From Actinocrinis sp035605935 (lineage in GTDB: Bacteria > Actinomycetota > Actinomycetes > Streptomycetales > Catenulisporaceae): a DNA stretch of 18,169 nt. The stretch lies in contig NZ_DATNGK010000040.1 in assembly GCF_035605935.1 (NCBI RefSeq), positions 1-18,169 on the forward strand, written 5' to 3'. The translations under genes were made by a program, and so were the position numbers. The notes under the pieces are model-generated. The model saw only the letters and a list, made by a program, of their open reading frames with translations. It was not told where the DNA came from and ran no database searches. This document shows, piece by piece, positions 1 through 6,291 of this stretch (position 1 is the first letter of the stretch; each line of letters opens with the position of its first letter).

Positions 1-414
1 GCGCAGGTGATGGCGGTGTGCGAGCAGGCCGCGCAGCCGCTGGGGTTCACCCCGAGCGTGCGTTTCACCGGGCCGGTGGAGCACCTGGTGGGCGCGGATG
101 TGGCGGAGCAGTTGGTGGCGGTGCTGCGCGAGGCGTTGTCCAATGTGGCGAGACACGCGGGCGCCTCGCGCGTGGAGGTGGATCTGGCGGCGGACGGCGC
201 GTGGGTCGCGCTCACCGTGAGCGATGACGGCGTCGGTATCGCCCCGGGCGGGCGGCGCAGTGGCCTGACGAACCTGCGCGAACGCGCGCAGCAACTCGGC
301 GGCACCTTCAGCGCGGATCCGGCAGCAGCCGGCGGAACCGTGCTCGCCTGGAAGGTCCCGGCCGTCCTAGCGCCCGGCGCGGAAGCGACCATCGGCGGCG
401 AGGAGCGGGTCTAA
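1..414 (+). CDS. Sensor histidine kinase, C-terminal ATPase part (5' truncated by window)
   Basis: This is the 3' end of a gene whose start lies outside the window; the reading frame is open from base 1 to the TAA at 412-414. It shows a HATPase_c domain: an N-box (REALSNVARHAG), a G1 box (DDGVGI) and a G2-like segment (GLTNLRERA), then the closing GGT-V-L-W-K-V-P strand. The HPK7-type arrangement with a short N-box and GLxNLRERA is typical of NarX/DegS/DevS-class kinases that phosphorylate NarL/LuxR-type response regulators. The sensor domains (often GAF in this class) are not visible. The CBS and Usp genes that follow and the DevR-like box overlapping its stop codon suggest a DevS/DosT-like redox or hypoxia sensor, but that is inference from context. 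Confidence 0.9.
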   Translation, partial: AQVMAVCEQAAQPLGFTPSVRFTGPVEHLVGADVAEQLVAVLREALSNVARHAGASRVEVDLAADGAWVALTVSDDGVGIAPGGRRSGLTNLRERAQQLGGTFSADPAAAGGTVLAWKVPAVLAPGAEATIGGEERV

Positions 415-420
415 GGTCCC
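407..420. promoter_or_regulatory. DevR/DosR-box-like palindrome
   Basis: The 14-mer GGGTCTAAGGTCCC matches the core of the mycobacterial DevR box (GGGACTWWAGTCCC) at 12 of 14 positions, and the 20-bp window 404-423 matches TTSGGGACTWWAGTCCCSAA at 14 of 20 by eye. It overlaps the TAA stop of the kinase gene. Its centre (413.5) lies 42.5 bases upstream of the A of the CBS-gene ATG. If that gene is leaderless, this is the class II activator position. A kinase-CBS-Usp context is typical of DosR regulons. Binding is inferred. Confidence 0.5.
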
Positions 421-449
421 TGACCGGTGCGGCCGCGCGGCGCGACGAT
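420..449 (+). promoter_or_regulatory. Putative leaderless promoter of the CBS-Usp genes
   Basis: A -35-like CTGACC (420-425), an 18-nt spacer and a -10-like GACGAT (444-449) are followed by 6 nt and the ATG at 456, so transcription could start at the start codon itself. No good Shine-Dalgarno sequence precedes the ATG. The -35 abuts the DevR-like palindrome, consistent with an activator-dependent promoter. Confidence 0.4.
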
Positions 450-455
450 CGGGAT

Positions 456-899
456 ATGGACACTTACGCCCTCGCGATTCTCGAATCCAAGACCGCCGCC
501 GCGATGATGAGCGCGCCGTGTGCGGTCGTGCACTGTGACACCAGCGTCTGGGAAGTGATCGAGCGCTTCCTGACTGGCCCGGCCCGGCATGTGGTTGTCA
601 TCGACGCCGCAGGCCGTTATGCCGGGATCATCGGCACCCGGCACCTGGCCGCGCTCTGGCCGCTGGACTCGAAGCAGCTTAAGTCCACGCCGGTCGAAAG
701 CCTCGGCTGCGCCGCGTGGATCGCGCTGCACCCCGACGATGACCTGCGCACCTGCGCACAGGCACTAACCGAGCACCGGCTTGACGCCGCCCCCGTCCTT
801 GACGACGACGGGCGTGTGATCGGCGTGGTCACCGCCCGCGACATCACGCGCGCCGTCGCCGACACCGCCGACCGCAAGCACCACGTCTGGCAGGAGTGA
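456..899 (+). CDS. Two-CBS-domain protein (Hrp1-like)
   Basis: This 147-aa protein is made almost entirely of one CBS pair. The first repeat runs over about residues 15-70 (A-MMSAPCAVVHCDTSVWEV, then HVVVIDAAGRYAGIIGTRHL), and the second over about 80-135 (DDLRTCAQALTEHRLDAAPVLDDDGRVIGVVTARDI). Stand-alone CBS pairs of this size include Hrp1 of the Mycobacterium dormancy regulon and bind adenine nucleotides or act as energy or redox sensors; the ligand here is unknown. There is no transmembrane segment or signal peptide, so it is cytosolic. The gene overlaps the next by 4 nt (GTGA), so both are co-transcribed and probably translationally coupled. A DevR-like box lies just upstream. Confidence 0.9.
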   Translation: MDTYALAILESKTAAAMMSAPCAVVHCDTSVWEVIERFLTGPARHVVVIDAAGRYAGIIGTRHLAALWPLDSKQLKSTPVESLGCAAWIALHPDDDLRTCAQALTEHRLDAAPVLDDDGRVIGVVTARDITRAVADTADRKHHVWQE

Positions 900-1495
900 G
901 CACGGTGTCCCGGTCACTTGCTCCGGTCGTCGTCGGGCTCGACGGCACTAGCGCCTCGCTGGCCGCGCTGCACTGGGCGGCGGGCGAGGCGGCGGCGCAC
1001 GCAGCGCCCCTGGTCGCGGTCTGCGTCTCCGATCCGCGACCACGCCGCATCGCGCCGTACGCGCGCATCGGGAACGCGCAGTCGGACGCCGCCGACACCA
1101 TCGCCGCGGTCCACCGGATGATCACCGAGAGCGGTATTGCGAACGTGCGGCGCGTCTTCGAGGTCGGGATCCCGAGCCAGGTACTGGTGCGTGTCTCCCT
1201 CGGGGCGCGCGTGCTCGTGCTCGGACACGCGGACCATCACCGCTATCGCGATAACCAGGCACCGCCGTATGCGCAGGCCGCGGCGCTCGGCTCGATCGCG
1301 CGTGCGTGTGTCGCCCGGGCCACCTGCCCGGTCGTGATCGTTCCGATCCCCGCGCGGCGACCGGCACGCGAGGCCGTCGCACCCCAACCGCGCCGCGTCC
1401 CGGCCGCGGTCACACAAGGCACCCAGGGCACGCCGGTCCACGGCAGCCGGGCGATCTACCCCAAACGCCAACCGGTGCCGATCGCGCACGAGTGA
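896..1495 (+). CDS. Universal stress protein (UspA family), degenerate ATP motif
   Basis: This 199-aa protein has one Usp domain (about residues 8-152): an N-terminal strand with the conserved Asp (VVVGLDGTSAS), a middle LGARVLVLGHAD segment and the closing GSIARACVARATCPVVIVP. The canonical G-2x-G-9x-G(S/T) ATP-binding motif is imperfect: the first Gly and the final GS are present, the second Gly is replaced (GHAD) and the intervening segment is longer than usual. Nucleotide binding may therefore be altered. About 45 residues rich in Pro, Arg and Ala follow the domain and look disordered. The start is the GTG that overlaps the CBS stop codon. Usp genes beside CBS genes and a DevS-like kinase are typical of hypoxia/dormancy regulons. 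Confidence 0.9.
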   Translation: MSTVSRSLAPVVVGLDGTSASLAALHWAAGEAAAHAAPLVAVCVSDPRPRRIAPYARIGNAQSDAADTIAAVHRMITESGIANVRRVFEVGIPSQVLVRVSLGARVLVLGHADHHRYRDNQAPPYAQAAALGSIARACVARATCPVVIVPIPARRPAREAVAPQPRRVPAAVTQGTQGTPVHGSRAIYPKRQPVPIAHE

Positions 1496-1631
1496 AAAGC
1501 GCCGACAGTCAATAAGGACGTGCACGATGAACTCCGAGGGTTGAGACGCGATGTCCGAACCGTTGTTCTTCTGCCGCAACGGTCGACAGGTGCGCAACGG
1601 CTAGGGCTTTGTGAGGTCCCTGCGAATTCGG

Positions 1632-1660
1632 TTGAACCGTTTGCCGGTGGGCGTGACAAG
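1632..1660 (+). promoter_or_regulatory. Possible promoter of the Fic gene
   Basis: TTGAAC (1632-1637), a 17-nt spacer and GACAAG (1655-1660) lie 8 nt before the GTG at 1669. The -35 is good and the -10 weak. There is no obvious ribosome binding site, so a leaderless or near-leaderless mRNA is likely. The 173-nt gap (1496-1668) also holds GGTCCCTG at 1615-1622, which resembles a DevR half-site. Confidence 0.3.
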
Positions 1661-1668
1661 CTGGCGTC

Positions 1669-3042
1669 GTGATTCACGATCTGTCCCCTGTCTTTCTGAG
1701 CTGGGATGAGGTGGCCCCGGGCAGTCATCCGTTCGACCGCGGCTCTGCGGCGCAGGTGGTTCGTTCGCTCGGGCCGGCGCAGCGTGTTCCGCATCGCCCC
1801 GACGTCCCCGTCGCTAGTGCGGAAATGAGGGCATGGTGTGACGGCGAGGCGGAGCCTTGGGCCGATGCCATGTCGCACGCTCTGGCAGAGGCCTACGGCC
1901 GCTGGGTCTTGGGCTGGCGCTGGGCGCACGACGAGGGAGACTTCGATGGCGGTCCGGTCGGGAGTTGGTGCTGCCCGCGGGATTCGATAACGACCCCGCA
2001 GGAGACGCTCGCGCGCGTAGCGGAGGCGCTGAGCGAATGGCGCGGATGGCTGGAGAGCCTGTCCGCATGGTTCGAGGCGCGCACCTTGGACCTGGCGGCT
2101 GCCGACGATCAGCGCATCCTGTGGGAGCGGACCGCGCGCGATCTGATCCTGCACGTGACCGATCGCACCGGATGCGGCAGCGGCTGGTATAGGCACTGCC
2201 GTCAGGTACTCACCTGGTTCCTGAGCCGCTGGGGCGTCGCGCCTGACGTCGCAGAGAAGCTTGTTGATCAAGCAGTCGGCGGGCGATTCGAAAGCTGGAC
2301 CAGCCCTGACCTTGTTCTGGCCGACGCCGTCGCGGAGAAGCTCGCATTGTCCGTACCGCCGGGCGACGGCGTCCAGGATACCGAGCCGGCCCCGGACCAT
2401 CTGCAACGCTGGCTGTCGATACGCGAAGCCGTGCCTTGGCATGATGCCCCGCCCGACACCGAGGTCGAGCCAGTGGTTCCGGTGCGTGACGGTGCGGCCG
2501 AAGACATCCGCAGCTTTGACGGCGCCCTGGACCCCGCCCGCGCGCAGGGCCTCCTTGCTGCCCTCGAGGCGGCACGCGCCGATGCAGCCCGCGGGGCATC
2601 ACTCGACTTTGAACTGTTGCGCCACTGGCAGCGGCACATTCTGGCCGAACGCCAGGCACCAGGGTTCCGCACCCAACCCGCCTTCGCCAAGGGCGGCCGG
2701 GAACGCTACGGCATCGCCACGAGTACACGTGCCGACTTCGATGCTTGCCTCGCCCAGAGCGCGCGCAACTCCAGCCGGAACCTGCCTCTGAGCGCGCGCG
2801 CCGCGCGCGCCTACCTCGACGTCTGCTTCTTCCACCCCTTCGACGACGGCAACGCGCGGTCGGCTTTCCTCACCCTGGTCTTCGTCCTCGCTCGTGAAGG
2901 CTTCACGCTTGACGCGGTCGGCCTGCTGCGCCGGATCACGTTTCAAGCCGGCGATCCGAAGGAACCGTTGGTTCTGGCCCGCTACATCGACATCCATCTC
3001 ACGGAGACCCGGCGCCGCGCCATGTCGCTTCGGAAGACTTGA
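1669..3042 (+). CDS. Fic-domain protein, HPFDDGNAR type
   Basis: This 457-aa cytosolic protein has its Fic domain at the C-terminal end. The target-docking flap is FRTQPAFAKGGRERYGIAT (about 333-351) and the catalytic loop is HPFDDGNARSAF (389-400), with catalytic His389. Fic enzymes transfer a nucleotide monophosphate, usually AMP, to a protein hydroxyl. Against the consensus HxFx(D/E)GNGRxxR, the second Gly is Ala and the last Arg is Phe, so phosphate coordination and perhaps the reaction may differ. About 280 N-terminal residues, rich in Trp and charged positions, have no domain I recognise. I see no clear (S/T)xxxE(G/N) inhibitory helix and no small antitoxin gene beside it. The start is the GTG at 1669, supported by a promoter-like element immediately upstream. 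Function (toxin, regulator or signalling enzyme) is open. Confidence 0.85.
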   Translation: MIHDLSPVFLSWDEVAPGSHPFDRGSAAQVVRSLGPAQRVPHRPDVPVASAEMRAWCDGEAEPWADAMSHALAEAYGRWVLGWRWAHDEGDFDGGPVGSWCCPRDSITTPQETLARVAEALSEWRGWLESLSAWFEARTLDLAAADDQRILWERTARDLILHVTDRTGCGSGWYRHCRQVLTWFLSRWGVAPDVAEKLVDQAVGGRFESWTSPDLVLADAVAEKLALSVPPGDGVQDTEPAPDHLQRWLSIREAVPWHDAPPDTEVEPVVPVRDGAAEDIRSFDGALDPARAQGLLAALEAARADAARGASLDFELLRHWQRHILAERQAPGFRTQPAFAKGGRERYGIATSTRADFDACLAQSARNSSRNLPLSARAARAYLDVCFFHPFDDGNARSAFLTLVFVLAREGFTLDAVGLLRRITFQAGDPKEPLVLARYIDIHLTETRRRAMSLRKT

Positions 3043-3089
3043 CCGGCTCGCCGCAGTGCACGGCCGCGCAATCGCACGCGATAAACCCG

Positions 3090-3118
3090 GCGACGTCGGT
3101 GGTCATCCTCGCGACAAT
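3090..3118 (+). promoter_or_regulatory. Possible leaderless promoter of the phosphotransferase gene
   Basis: A weak -35 (GCGACG, 3090-3095), a 17-nt spacer and a -10-like GACAAT (3113-3118) are followed by 7 nt and the GTG at 3126. This arrangement supports the GTG as the start rather than the upstream codons in the same frame. Confidence 0.35.
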
Positions 3119-3125
3119 GGGCGGC

Positions 3126-3863
3126 GTGGATGAGGTGGAGGTCGTCGTCGCTCATCACGAGCGCGCAACCGTGCGTGTCGGCGAGGTGTTTCTGAAGATC
3201 GACACCGATCAGACACGTATCGATGTCGAGGTCGAGGCGATGGCCAGGGCGCCGATCCCGACCGCGCGGATTCTGTGGCGCAAGCCACCCGTGCTCGCGC
3301 TCGCCGCACTGCCCGGGACAGCGCTGGGCCGCATCGGCGAGCCGTCGAGCGCATCGCCCGCGGCGTGGGCCGCTGCGGGTGCCGTCGTACGGATGCTGCA
3401 CGAGGCGCCGCTGCCGCCGTGGCCCAGCTCGAGGTTCGAGGACCTGGCAGCGCGCCTCGACGGCGAATGCGAGTGGCTCGTCGCGAACGGCGTGCTTCCC
3501 GCCGACCTGGTCGCGCGCAACCGCCGGGTTGCCGAGGCCGCACTGCAGCCGTCGCCGCGCGTGTTCGCACATGGAGACCTGCAGATCGGCCACGTGTTCG
3601 TCGACGGCGACCAGGTCACCGGTGTGGTCGACTGGTCCGAGGCGGGAGCGGGCGATGCCCTCTTCGACCTGGCCAGCCTGACCATCGGACACGATGAGCA
3701 CCTTGGCGACGTCGTCGCCGGCTACGGCAGCGACGTCGACCTCGACGTAATCCGCGCCGGGTGGTCGTTGCGAAGCCTGCTGGCGGTGCGCTGGCTGCTC
3801 GCGCACGGCTTCGACCCATTCGCGCCCGGCTGCGAAGTCGATGTGCTGCGATCCAGTGTGTGA
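3126..3863 (+). CDS. Aminoglycoside-phosphotransferase-like kinase (APH fold)
   Basis: This 245-aa protein has the APH/choline-kinase fold. Lys24 (VFLKID) is the probable ATP-binding lysine. The catalytic loop is HGDLQIGHVFVD with His149 and Asp151. The metal-binding Asp is in GVVDWSEAGAGDALFDLASL (Asp169). The Asn normally five residues after the catalytic Asp (HGDxxxxN) is His156, so magnesium coordination may differ, although in my recollection this is common in the actinobacterial subfamily. The substrate is unknown: APH-fold proteins phosphorylate antibiotics, sugars or small alcohols, and resistance cannot be assumed. The GTG start is preferred because family members begin about MDEVEVVVAHHERAT and because a -10-like box precedes it; the frame stays open upstream but looks non-coding. 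The gene appears to be transcribed on its own. Confidence 0.85.
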   Translation: MDEVEVVVAHHERATVRVGEVFLKIDTDQTRIDVEVEAMARAPIPTARILWRKPPVLALAALPGTALGRIGEPSSASPAAWAAAGAVVRMLHEAPLPPWPSSRFEDLAARLDGECEWLVANGVLPADLVARNRRVAEAALQPSPRVFAHGDLQIGHVFVDGDQVTGVVDWSEAGAGDALFDLASLTIGHDEHLGDVVAGYGSDVDLDVIRAGWSLRSLLAVRWLLAHGFDPFAPGCEVDVLRSSV

Positions 3864-3907
3864 GGTCGCAATACGGGCAGCCGTGACCGAGCGCGCTCGC
3901 TGTCAGG

Positions 3908-4441
3908 ATGCCGATCTACTGTGCCTGCGTGGACATGACGCCGAACCTGCGCCGCGCCGTGCGCGCGATCATCCTCGACGAGAACGACCGAATCCTGCTC
4001 TGCCGATTCGTCTTGCCCCATCCGGCTGTGCCGAGTCAGGCGGAAGCCGTGTGGGCCGCTCCCGGTGGCGGTATCGAACCCGGCGAGGACCCGCTGGCGG
4101 CTTTGCGCCGTGAGTTGCGCGAGGAGACCGGCCTGGCGATCACCGCCGACCCGCCGCACGTCTGGCACCAGGAGGTCGTGGTCGCCAACCATGCGCCGGG
4201 CTTCGACGGCATCATCAACGACTATTTCCTCATCCGTGCAAACCACTTCCAGCCGCGCGGCGAGCTGACGGACGCCCAACTGGCCGCAGAGGAGAATCTG
4301 GCTGCGTTCCGCTGGTGGCCGCTTTCGGAGATCGCCGGTTACACCGGACCGGACCTATTTTCGCCCCGCGACCTCGCAGCTCCGTTGACGGCGCTTCTCA
4401 CCACGGGGACGCCAGCCCAGCCGGTTGAGCTGGGTCTCTAA
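3908..4441 (+). CDS. NUDIX hydrolase
   Basis: This protein of up to 177 aa contains a complete Nudix box (GX5EX7REUXEEXGU) at residues 54-76: GGIEPGEDPLAALRRELREE followed by TGL. The metal-binding glutamates of REELxEE type (E69, E72, E73) are present. NUDIX enzymes hydrolyse nucleoside diphosphates linked to another group, and such short single-domain actinobacterial forms include housecleaning pyrophosphatases. The rest (PHVWHQEVVVANHAPGFDGIINDYFLIRA) is the usual strand region shaping the substrate pocket. The specificity is unknown. Three starts are possible: ATG 3908, GTG 3929 (favoured by a TACTGT box 6 nt upstream) and ATG 3935; the first nine residues are not typical of the family. 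It lies 44 nt after the kinase-like gene and may be transcribed separately. Confidence 0.88.
   Translation: MPIYCACVDMTPNLRRAVRAIILDENDRILLCRFVLPHPAVPSQAEAVWAAPGGGIEPGEDPLAALRRELREETGLAITADPPHVWHQEVVVANHAPGFDGIINDYFLIRANHFQPRGELTDAQLAAEENLAAFRWWPLSEIAGYTGPDLFSPRDLAAPLTALLTTGTPAQPVELGL
3917..3922 (+). promoter_or_regulatory. -10-like box placing the NUDIX start at GTG 3929
   Basis: TACTGT ends 6 nt before the in-frame GTG at 3929, the usual distance for actinobacterial leaderless mRNAs. I see no convincing -35. If used, translation starts at GTG 3929 rather than at the ATG at 3908. Confidence 0.25.
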
Positions 4442-4447
4442 GAGGGT

Positions 4448-4457
4448 GTACCGGTAC
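4448..4457. repeat. 10-bp perfect palindrome GTACCGGTAC
   Basis: This self-complementary decamer lies just after the NUDIX stop codon and four bases before a longer inverted repeat. It could be part of an operator or of weak 3' structure; its function is unknown. Confidence 0.35.
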
Positions 4458-4461
4458 CAGA

Positions 4462-4485
4462 GCTTTTGCATGCTGACGCAAAAGC
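4462..4485. repeat. Inverted repeat with 8-bp arms, 8-nt loop
   Basis: The arms GCTTTTGC (4462-4469) and GCAAAAGC (4478-4485) are perfectly complementary around the loop ATGCTGAC. The RNA hairpin would be AU-rich in the middle and has no following U-run, so it is not a standard intrinsic terminator. It is about 115 nt upstream of the exported-protein gene, in a stretch (4442-4599) that must contain that gene's promoter, so an operator is an equal possibility. A smaller hairpin (CGCCTG/CAGGCG, 4524-4538) follows in the same gap. Confidence 0.45.
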
Positions 4486-4586
4486 CTAGCTGTCGGGACG
4501 CTCGCCAGCGATCGTTAAAAGCACGCCTGTGGCAGGCGCAACTCGGCCGCTGCGCACAGCGGGAGCCCGACGGCCGCGAAGGAATG

Positions 4587-4596
4587 AAGGGGAGAG
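4587..4596 (+). promoter_or_regulatory. Strong ribosome binding site for the exported small protein
   Basis: AAGGGGAGAG precedes the ATG at 4600, with the AGGGGAG core about 5 nt from the start. It fixes the start of a gene that would otherwise be doubtful because of its size, and contrasts with the leaderless-looking neighbours. Confidence 0.7.
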
Positions 4597-4599
4597 AAC

Positions 4600-4866
4600 A
4601 TGAGCAATCGTCTTCGGCGCAGTCTCGCCGTGGCGCTGGTCGGTACGGCGGCGGCCGGGACCATGGGGATGTCCGCGACGACGGCCTCGGCCGCGGCGTG
4701 GACTCAGACAACCGAGTACTTCAATTACAAGGCGTCGTGTGTATCCGCGGGCAAGCAGGACGTGGCCGCCGGCAACGCCCTCAACTACTACTGCAACTAC
4801 GAAAACCTAGGTACAAGCTTCCCCGGCCCCGGTTGGGCATGGCACCTCTACGAATTCGTGGACTGA
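4600..4866 (+). CDS. Small exported protein with two cysteines
   Basis: This 88-aa protein starts with a classic Sec signal peptide: basic MSNRLRRS, a hydrophobic Ala/Val/Gly/Met-rich core to about residue 24, and an Ala-x-Ala site (TASA-AAW) giving cleavage near residue 31. The mature part is only about 57 residues, is rich in aromatics (Trp, Tyr, Phe) and carries two Cys in YKASCVSAG and NYYCNYENLG, which could form one disulfide outside the cell. I recognise no family beyond small secreted actinobacterial hypothetical proteins. A strong ribosome binding site supports expression. The 3' end overlaps the convergent Imm10-like gene by 19 nt. The pairing of a small secreted protein with an immunity-family protein is suggestive, but no toxin activity is evident. 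Confidence 0.8.
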   Translation: MSNRLRRSLAVALVGTAAAGTMGMSATTASAAAWTQTTEYFNYKASCVSAGKQDVAAGNALNYYCNYENLGTSFPGPGWAWHLYEFVD

Positions 4867-5138
4867 CGAGCAGGACTAGACCACGTTCCGAACCGGAGGG
4901 TGGCGTCGGTTAGTTCGGCGCGTTGGATGCCGCCGTAGTGGACGGCTCCTTGTTCGTCCATCAGGCAGTAGGTGTCCATGCCGGTGGCGGCGTCCTGTTC
5001 GTCGGGCGCGGTGAGTGCGCACTGCAGGATTAGGTACGCGCCTTCGCCGCTGGGGCGCTCGGCGAGGCCGACCGTGAAGGCGTCGATGGTCTCCTCGACG
5101 GTGACCAGGGCGACGGTATCGAAGTCGGGGGAGGGCAC
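4848..5138 (-). CDS. Imm10-family immunity-like protein
   Basis: This 96-aa cytosolic protein is the only convincing minus-strand gene. The central sequence (IDAFTVGLAE, GEGAYLILQ, DEQDAATGMDTYCLMDEQG, VHYGGIQRAEL) matches my memory of Immunity protein 10 (Imm10), a family found beside polymorphic toxins and often as orphan genes in actinomycetes. The preferred start is the GTG at 5136-5138, because a CATAAT -10-like box lies 6 nt upstream; the open frame reaches 5252 but that extension does not resemble the family. The C-terminus (after TLRFG) loses the usual ending and runs into a Ser/Arg-rich tail overlapping the neighbouring gene, so it may be truncated. No large polymorphic toxin is in the window. 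It could be an orphan immunity gene or have another role. Confidence 0.75.
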   Translation of the reverse strand: MPSPDFDTVALVTVEETIDAFTVGLAERPSGEGAYLILQCALTAPDEQDAATGMDTYCLMDEQGAVHYGGIQRAELTDATLRFGTWSSPARQSTNS

Positions 5139-5144
5139 AGCGAG

Positions 5145-5150
5145 ATTATG
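5145..5150 (-). promoter_or_regulatory. -10 box of the Imm10-like gene
   Basis: Read on the minus strand, CATAAT is followed by 6 nt and the GTG start at 5138, matching a leaderless actinobacterial promoter. No clear -35 is present. It also supports the shorter start. Confidence 0.4.
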
Positions 5151-5271
5151 CCGTCTGTGGCTCTGTATCCCGGTTGCCCGTGACCAGTTGGCGCTGGCGG
5201 CGGGACTCAAATCGGGGGTGGCGGGTGTTGTGTTGAGGGTCAGCGCGATCACACCCGGAAGCGAAGAACGT

Positions 5272-6291
5272 ATGAAGTACTCCCTGCTTGACGTCGCGGC
5301 GGTCGGCCACGGCGAAGGTCCGGCCGATGCGTTGCACGGCGCTGTCCCGCTGGCGCAGGCCGCTGAACGGCACGGCTACCATCGCGTCTGGTATGCCGAG
5401 CACCACAACATGCCGCAGATCGCCTCGGCCGCCACCAGTGTGCTGATCGCGCACGTGGCCGCGCACACCTCGCGCATCCGCCTCGGCGCGGGCGGGGTGA
5501 TGCTGCCCAACCACGCCCCACTGGTGATCGCCGAACAGTTCGGCACCCTGGCCGAGCTGCACCCCGGCCGCATCGACCTCGGTCTCGGACGCGCCCCGGG
5601 TTCCGACCAGAACACGATGCGCGCGCTGCGGCGTACCGCGCAGTCCGCGGACAGCTTCCCGCAGGACGTCTTGGAACTGCAGGGTTATCTCAGTGGGCGC
5701 ACTCGCGTTCCCGGCGTGCGCGCGACCCCCGGCGACGGGACCAGCGTGCCGCTGTACATCCTGGGCTCCTCGCTTTTCGGCGCCCAGCTTGCCGCCGCGC
5801 TTGGCCTGCCGTACGCCTTCGCCTCGCACTTCGCCCCGGCCGCCCTGGAGGCTGCGGCCGCGACGTACCGTGCGGAATACAAGCCCAGCGCGCAGCATCC
5901 CGAGCCGTACCTGATCGTGGCGGCGAACCTAATCGCCGCAGACTCCGCACAGGAGGCGGAGGCGCAGTACGAGGCGGCGTTGCGGTGGCGCGCCCGGCGG
6001 TTCCTGGCCCCTGGGCGCGAATTGAGTGAGGCTCAGCTCGACGACCTGCTCGTGTCGCCGTCCGGACAGCAGGTGCGCGGGATGATGCGGCGCACCGCTG
6101 CCGGCACACCCGATCAAGTGCACGCCTACCTGGCCGCCTTAGCCGAGGAGACCGGGGCTGACGAGTTGATCCTGGCTCCGGCCGCGACGAGCCGCGCGCT
6201 GCGGCTGCGCGCCGTCGAGCTCGTGCCGATGCCCGCACCCGAAGCGTCGCTTGAGCGCGCGGCGGTCTCGGTGCCTGCGGCGCCGAATTAG
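5272..6291 (+). CDS. Luciferase-like flavin-dependent monooxygenase (YhbW-type)
   Basis: This 339-aa protein belongs to the LLM class of FMN/F420-dependent oxidoreductases with a bacterial-luciferase TIM barrel. Family landmarks are MKYSLLDVAAVG at the start, RVWYAEHHNMPQIAS (38-52), RLGAGGVMLPNHAPLVIAEQFG (70-91), HPGRIDLGLGRAPGSDQ (97-113) and the later PLYILGSSLFGAQLAAALGLPYAFASHF. It most resembles the YhbW/MsnO8 subgroup. The substrate is unknown. The start at ATG 5272 is preferred because homologues begin with MKYSLLDL; the same frame is open upstream to 4972 but that part is antisense to the Imm10-like gene. It is separated from the transport operon by a promoter region, so I would not assign it to that pathway. 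Confidence 0.9.
   Translation: MKYSLLDVAAVGHGEGPADALHGAVPLAQAAERHGYHRVWYAEHHNMPQIASAATSVLIAHVAAHTSRIRLGAGGVMLPNHAPLVIAEQFGTLAELHPGRIDLGLGRAPGSDQNTMRALRRTAQSADSFPQDVLELQGYLSGRTRVPGVRATPGDGTSVPLYILGSSLFGAQLAAALGLPYAFASHFAPAALEAAAATYRAEYKPSAQHPEPYLIVAANLIAADSAQEAEAQYEAALRWRARRFLAPGRELSEAQLDDLLVSPSGQQVRGMMRRTAAGTPDQVHAYLAALAEETGADELILAPAATSRALRLRAVELVPMPAPEASLERAAVSVPAAPN

Noticed and set aside
1604..1620. Second DevR-like site before the Fic gene (GGTCCCTG)
   Set aside because: Only one half-site matches; the partner half is too distant and weak to call a box.
1456..2442. Long minus-strand open frame (328 codons)
   Set aside because: It is antisense to the Fic gene, Arg/Pro-rich composition typical of high-GC shadow frames, and shows no domain.
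3039..3125. Upstream open extension of the phosphotransferase
   Set aside because: It is unlike family N-termini and spans the promoter-like element; GTG 3126 is preferred.
3126..3863. Calling the APH-fold gene an antibiotic resistance gene
   Set aside because: Fold motifs alone do not show the substrate; this subfamily lacks the Asn of the canonical loop and has no resistance context.
4972..5271. Upstream open extension of the monooxygenase frame
   Set aside because: It is antisense to the Imm10-like gene and does not resemble the family; homologues begin at MKYSLLD (5272).
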